This document shows positions 35,924 to 39,990 of a DNA stretch of 39,990 nt, piece by piece (position 1 is the first letter of the stretch; each line of letters starts with the position of its first letter). Below the pieces are notes generated by a model. That model saw nothing but the letters and a program-made list of their open reading frames with translations. It was not told where the DNA came from and made no database searches. The DNA lies in contig CALDTL010000024.1 in assembly GCA_937923965.1 (NCBI GenBank), positions 1 through 39,990 on the forward strand. Direction: 5' to 3'. Origin of the DNA: an uncultured Caulobacterales bacterium. GTDB taxonomy: Bacteria > Pseudomonadota > Alphaproteobacteria > Caulobacterales > Maricaulaceae. A program made the position numbers and the translations under genes.

Positions 35924-38900
35924 CTACTCTTTCACCGACCCAATGATATGAACAGGTCCAATGAGCCCTGAGGGTAATAGCTCATCTTCTTGTGTATAGA
36001 AGTCAGCTGTCGTGAATGTCACCCTTTCTCCCAGATTGGGCGGCCTGTTTTCACTATACCAGGCTGGCATTTTTTCCTTGGGCGGCGTTTGTGTTAGAGT
36101 CGTCCACTTGGCCGGCTCAAATCCATCAACATCAGATAATGACGCATCACCGATTAGCCTATTCACCCATAAATTCACGACAGAAATCGATATGGAATTT
36201 TGTCCCGGCTTGAGGGATTTTGAAATATCTATTTGGTGTGGCGCAAGCCAGCTTGTGCCCTGCTCCACCCCATTTACGCTTACCGTCGCTGCAATTTGCA
36301 CATCTCCCAAATCAAGCATGAGTTTATCGCTCGATTTTAACAAATCCTCTGTGACATCAAATTCAGCCTTATAGAGCGCGGGGCCGGAATAATGTTTGAT
36401 ATCAAAATCATCATCATCCGCCCAATCTATCAATCGGTCCAACTTTATAGTTTTATCGGCGCCATAATCAGGATCAAAACTCACAGTCCAAGGCCCCTTA
36501 ACTTCGACTTTGGACGTAACGGTAAACGGCTTTTCTATTTGCGTATCCTGAACAGGGTCATCCCCGTCAAACATTACGAAAACGGACTCTCGGGGCCCTA
36601 ACGTTAAATCGATCACCGTATGGTCGCCCATGACGGAGTAAGACTCTACACCGTCAACGGAGCCGTCCATCGCATCCCAAAGCGAAATCTCTTTTCCGGT
36701 TACTCTGAACTTTGCCGTCAACTTCTGAGCGTCTTTCCCCGGATTGTGAACAAAATAAATATCGTGTACACCCAATTCCCTATGGGCGAATAAAGCCTCA
36801 GCCTGTCCTACAATCTCAAAATCAGGCTTATAATTGATGGATTTCAAAAAACTCTGCCAGCTAGTGGCTTCGATGTCCGCAAGCGGAACCACTCGATCAC
36901 GCGCCCAAATCTCGTTAACTTGTTTTGCGAAAGCCTCACGTTCATCCAAGCTCGCCTCAAATCCGGCAAGCTCTGCCGGAGGGTTTCCGATTATTATCCC
37001 GCCTGATTCTTTTGATAATTCATCAAGCGCGTCGAGAGAGCTTTGTGTCAGAGTGTCACTATTTTCTAGAATAATAAATTTATGAGCGCCGCCCTCGGGC
37101 AGGCTAAATACACCATCTCTGGCCTTGAGCCGATTTTTTAAAACATCCGAATTTAAGCAAATGAAATTAATGGAGAACGGAACGCTCTCCGTTACTTCCT
37201 TATCTGGACATATGCTCGGCGAACCATCGCCAACAAACAGAAGCGCGTCATTCACCGGAATACCTTGGCGCAAGATATGTTGACCGCGAGCCAAATATGA
37301 AAACCACTCTGCCCCTGCACCATCCCACCAAGTTTGCGTCCGATCGAAATGGCTTCCCCAGCGGTTCATTGTCATACCGGGCTTCACATGTGTATTGGCT
37401 TGATGGGCAAAACGGTGGAACATAAATTCATTCACACCCAGCGCCCAATTCGTATCCCCAAGCGTCTTGACGTAAGCGGGGTGGAGCTTCCAATTCGTGT
37501 TCCAGATATCCGTAAAAGCCTCAGCGGAGACAATAGGTTTTCCATAGAGAGCCGATGATGACACGGCCACGTTGACCCTATTTCCGAAATGATTGACCCA
37601 AAACTCACCCATAGGAATGTCAGCTTTGCTACCAGCATCAAGCTCATTAAATGGCCCGTCACCATAAGGCTCAATGTAAACCTGTAAGCCATCAGCATTC
37701 GCAAGCTCGGTAAAATACCCGTAGTAGTTTTCTCTCATCAAATCATTAGATAGATCGCGCAGATCCCATGTGACACGCTCGGCAACCTCAGGACTATCTA
37801 CAAATCGACCCGCAAAGAGAGGCAGGAATGGAATAAGACTGTAACCTTTTTCTTCCTTAAAAATCGCGTCATAGCCTGTCGTCCAATTTTGCGCTGCCAC
37901 TTCATAGCTGTCAATTTCTGTGTATTGATGCGCGTTGGGCGCGACATCTTTCACGGCTTGAACAACTTTACCCATATACGCATCATAGTGGATTTTCAGA
38001 GCTGGGCGGCTAAACTTATCAACTTCGAGGCCAACACCTTCCTCAGATGCGGGTAAGTTTTTTGCACCTGTGGACGTCTGGCCAAAGCGCATAATGGTCC
38101 ACTCACCTTCGGGTAACTGCGCCCTAAGCCGTCCGCTCGCCTGCAAGCTGCTGGACAAATCAATGACCGAGGTTGAATCGATGACCGACGCTGCTGGCGC
38201 TAAACCGATAGACGGCAAGTCACTATAAACTGTTTTTGCGGACCCAGTACGCCCCCAAAAATTTCCGATCGAAGCGACAGAAGATAGTTCAACCTCTTGG
38301 ACATCCAACGGCACCTCTGTTTGCAAACGGAAGTAACGCGCGGTTACTGGCGCGGTTAATGCCTCATCATTTCCCCAGTCATTTTTCGCGGGACGCCGTA
38401 AGGCAAGATTTTGCACTGGCGTATAACTTATGCCGTCATCAGATGATAATAGAAGCGTATTCGCCCGGCGTGCATTCATAAAACGAAATCTGATCGACTG
38501 AAGCGAAAATGGCTTGGTATACTCAAAATCGATAAAAGCCGGTTTGTCTTGGGTTGCCTCCAATCGTGTTGTCCCGATGACAGAACCGTCAGTAATTAGA
38601 TCTATATCTAGATCAGATTGGGACGATGTGACTTTAGGGCGATTATCGACCATCTCTTTTTCGCTTGGAAGACGCGGATAGGCAATGGTCGCGATATCTT
38701 CGTAATAGTTTTCAAGCTTATCTGGCTGCGGAAGAATAATATCTACAACACCGCCGCCGCTCGCAGCTGTTTCTGACCATACCACTTTTTTCATTGAGAT
38801 TTCAGGCGAAATCCAAGGGCCGCCCGATGACGTCCAACCATCGCAATTATGGACTCCAAAAGATAAGCCAAATCTTTCTGCTTCAGACGCCATATGCGCG

Positions 38901-39226
38901 ACAAGCTCTAGATGTTCCTCGGAGTTGAACTTTACAGGCCCTATTGGAATACCCTGCGTGACATTAAAGAGTAATACACCCCCAATTCCCACGGACTCTA
39001 TAGATTCCAGATCCTTGGTAATGCCCGCTTTGGTCATGTTACCACTCATCACGTGGAACCACGTCCGCGGGCGCGAGCTATTAGGCGGAGCTAAAAATTC
39101 AATTTGTAATGCTTCAAGTGAGGTTGAGCCGTCGTCTATAATTTCGGGAGACGAGCACCCTAAGAGCGCCGCTGAAATTACAGCCTGAAAGACGACTTTA
39201 CTTTTTGCAATCACACCGTCCCGCAT
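35924..39226 (-). CDS. GH106 alpha-L-rhamnosidase, lipoprotein
   Basis: Releases alpha-linked L-rhamnose, supplying the Rha pathway. The 1100 residues have a lipoprotein signal (ALLGC, Cys24), then the GH106 barrel start (RPRTWFHVMSGNMTKAGITKDLESIESVGIGGVLLFNV, about 53-90) with FGVHNCDGWTSSGGPWI near 122. A discoidin-like inserted domain (about 205-320) interrupts the barrel. Candidate catalytic acids lie in QVYIEPYGDGPFNELDAGS (about 510-530) and VSAEAFTDIW. A C-terminal GH2-like beta-sandwich occupies about 900-1095. The size is normal for the family. A GAGAG site precedes the ATG. It diverges from the second BNR_4 lyase gene and shares its regulatory region. Confidence 0.88.
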   Translation of the reverse strand: MRDGVIAKSKVVFQAVISAALLGCSSPEIIDDGSTSLEALQIEFLAPPNSSRPRTWFHVMSGNMTKAGITKDLESIESVGIGGVLLFNVTQGIPIGPVKFNSEEHLELVAHMASEAERFGLSFGVHNCDGWTSSGGPWISPEISMKKVVWSETAASGGGVVDIILPQPDKLENYYEDIATIAYPRLPSEKEMVDNRPKVTSSQSDLDIDLITDGSVIGTTRLEATQDKPAFIDFEYTKPFSLQSIRFRFMNARRANTLLLSSDDGISYTPVQNLALRRPAKNDWGNDEALTAPVTARYFRLQTEVPLDVQEVELSSVASIGNFWGRTGSAKTVYSDLPSIGLAPAASVIDSTSVIDLSSSLQASGRLRAQLPEGEWTIMRFGQTSTGAKNLPASEEGVGLEVDKFSRPALKIHYDAYMGKVVQAVKDVAPNAHQYTEIDSYEVAAQNWTTGYDAIFKEEKGYSLIPFLPLFAGRFVDSPEVAERVTWDLRDLSNDLMRENYYGYFTELANADGLQVYIEPYGDGPFNELDAGSKADIPMGEFWVNHFGNRVNVAVSSSALYGKPIVSAEAFTDIWNTNWKLHPAYVKTLGDTNWALGVNEFMFHRFAHQANTHVKPGMTMNRWGSHFDRTQTWWDGAGAEWFSYLARGQHILRQGIPVNDALLFVGDGSPSICPDKEVTESVPFSINFICLNSDVLKNRLKARDGVFSLPEGGAHKFIILENSDTLTQSSLDALDELSKESGGIIIGNPPAELAGFEASLDEREAFAKQVNEIWARDRVVPLADIEATSWQSFLKSINYKPDFEIVGQAEALFAHRELGVHDIYFVHNPGKDAQKLTAKFRVTGKEISLWDAMDGSVDGVESYSVMGDHTVIDLTLGPRESVFVMFDGDDPVQDTQIEKPFTVTSKVEVKGPWTVSFDPDYGADKTIKLDRLIDWADDDDFDIKHYSGPALYKAEFDVTEDLLKSSDKLMLDLGDVQIAATVSVNGVEQGTSWLAPHQIDISKSLKPGQNSISISVVNLWVNRLIGDASLSDVDGFEPAKWTTLTQTPPKEKMPAWYSENRPPNLGERVTFTTADFYTQEDELLPSGLIGPVHIIGSVKE

Positions 39227-39271
39227 TGATTATTTCTCTCTCAAATTATGAATGCGCATTTATGCTTGATA

Positions 39272-39293
39272 ATGATTATTTCTGCGTTATTAT
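39272..39293 (+). promoter_or_regulatory. Operator-like motif between GH106 and the second BNR_4 lyase gene
   Basis: TGATTATTTCTGCGTTATTA begins at 39273 and matches the copy at 23360 in TGATTATTT and TGCG. It lies 46 bp from the GH106 start and 198 bp from the lyase ATG. The rest of the 264-bp region 39227-39490 shows nothing else I can support. Confidence 0.6.
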
Positions 39294-39490
39294 TGGGTTA
39301 TAGACTGGGACTCTAACAATCAAGCGAAAGATACGAGTCCTGGCTTTAATCAATAAGACGAGAGCTTCAGTGTTGTGGAAACCTCGCTTGCAATCGCCGG
39401 GGCCTTTGAGCCTGCTTTCAAGAAAAGTGAGCCGTCTAGATCTGATTAAGCAGGATGAGATTAAAGCCCGGGCAGAAGGAACCTAATATC

Positions 39491-39990
39491 ATGAAAAAAC
39501 TCGCATTAACCTTTGGCGTAGCCTTAAGCGCCCTATTGGCTGCATGTTCGACCCCTAGCGATATTCCCAACGTGCAATCTTCACAGAAAGTCGCCCCAGC
39601 ACAAAAATCGGCCGAGGCAAAAAAAGTGGATCATTTTGCCGAGAATGGCTTTGGGAATGCGGTTGCTATTATTCAACATCCCGCCGGGATTCACAAAGAT
39701 GGTATTACTTATGTTAGCTATCAGGGCGCGTTAGAGGACCCCTATGTTGCGGCCTATAACCACGACACTGAGGAATGGACTGGTCCGTTCAAAGCTGGCG
39801 TCAGCATAATGGGCAAAGACCCGAGCCGAAAAATAGATAATCACGGTAAACCATCGATGATTATTGATAATGCTGGTTACATCCACATCTTCTTTGGCGG
39901 CCACGGCGGCACCCCAGAACAACATGGCGATAATCCTTTGGGTAATCATCATTATGGTGAGAATAAACACGTCGTCAGTAAACGCCCGCT
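39491..39990 (+). CDS. BNR_4-repeat polysaccharide lyase-like lipoprotein, 3'-truncated by the window edge
   Basis: Paralogue of the gene at 2221. The first 166 residues are present: a lipoprotein signal (LLAAC, Cys17), a linker rich in Ala/Lys/Gln, then FAENGFGNAVAIIQHPAG, DPYVAAYNH, KAGVSIMGKDPSRKIDNHGKP and YIHIFFGGHGG, all shared with its relative. By hand, about two-thirds of the 120 aligned residues are identical, and both candidate catalytic histidines (the GGHGG loop and ENKH) are kept. AGAAGGAACC just upstream is a good ribosome binding site. Two related lyases could differ in preferred uronate (glucuronate or iduronate) or chain length; that is inference. Confidence 0.8.
   Translation, partial: MKKLALTFGVALSALLAACSTPSDIPNVQSSQKVAPAQKSAEAKKVDHFAENGFGNAVAIIQHPAGIHKDGITYVSYQGALEDPYVAAYNHDTEEWTGPFKAGVSIMGKDPSRKIDNHGKPSMIIDNAGYIHIFFGGHGGTPEQHGDNPLGNHHYGENKHVVSKRP

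Overview
The window is a dense carbohydrate-utilisation locus. The best reading is that it degrades ulvan, the sulfated rhamnose / uronate / xylose polysaccharide of green algae. The host looks like a Gram-negative, probably marine, alphaproteobacterium, with Hyphomonadaceae/Maricaulales-like relatives of algal surfaces as the first guess. Reasons: one large TonB-dependent receptor with no SusD, a three-part TRAP transporter, alphaproteobacterial-type rhamnose enzymes (RhaI, the fused RhaD aldolase/dehydrogenase, a DeoR regulator), many Tat or lipoprotein signals, and a base composition close to balanced. The taxonomic guess is inference. The substrate call rests on the combination of genes, not on one diagnostic gene.

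Layout. 1-1066: 3' part of a uronate isomerase. 1120-2088: formylglycine-generating enzyme, the sulfatase activator. 2221-3669 (-): BNR_4 lipoprotein resembling ulvan lyases, divergent from an overlapping pair, a DUF5060 glycosidase-like protein and a GH3 enzyme (3934-8806). 8849-9658: DeoR regulator. 9787-14350 (-): rhaD-rhaI-lldD, divergent from a rhamnulokinase (14566-15975). 15984-17432 (-): S1 sulfatase. 17612-20136: DUF1800/DUF1501 pair. 20183-23284 (-): TonB-dependent receptor, followed by a strong terminator. 23620-29799 (+): rhamnose mutarotase, NCS1-like permease, second sulfatase, another BNR_4 lipoprotein and GH105. 29812-30170: broken GntR/FadR-type regulator. 30233-34809 (-): DUF4861, dctP, dctQ, dctM, kduD. 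35054-35887: kduI. 35924-39226 (-): GH106 rhamnosidase. 39491-end: 5' part of a second BNR_4 lyase-like gene, roughly two-thirds identical to the one at 2221.

How it fits together. Lyases cut the polymer and leave unsaturated uronate ends. Sulfatases, switched on by the FGE, remove sulfate. GH3, GH106 and the DUF5060 enzyme trim side and backbone sugars. GH105 releases the unsaturated uronate, which KduI and KduD carry towards 2-keto-3-deoxygluconate. Rhamnose goes RhaM > RhaI > kinase > RhaD to dihydroxyacetone phosphate plus L-lactaldehyde, then L-lactate (dehydrogenase domain of RhaD) and pyruvate (LldD). The TonB receptor, TRAP system and NCS1-like permease are the candidate importers.

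A shared ~22-26 bp motif (TGATT, then TGCA or TGCG about five bases later) lies in five of the main promoter regions, plus one between rhaM and the permease. It looks like the operator of one regulon covering lyases, glycosidases, uptake and catabolism. No tRNA, rRNA, CRISPR array or insertion sequence was recognised.
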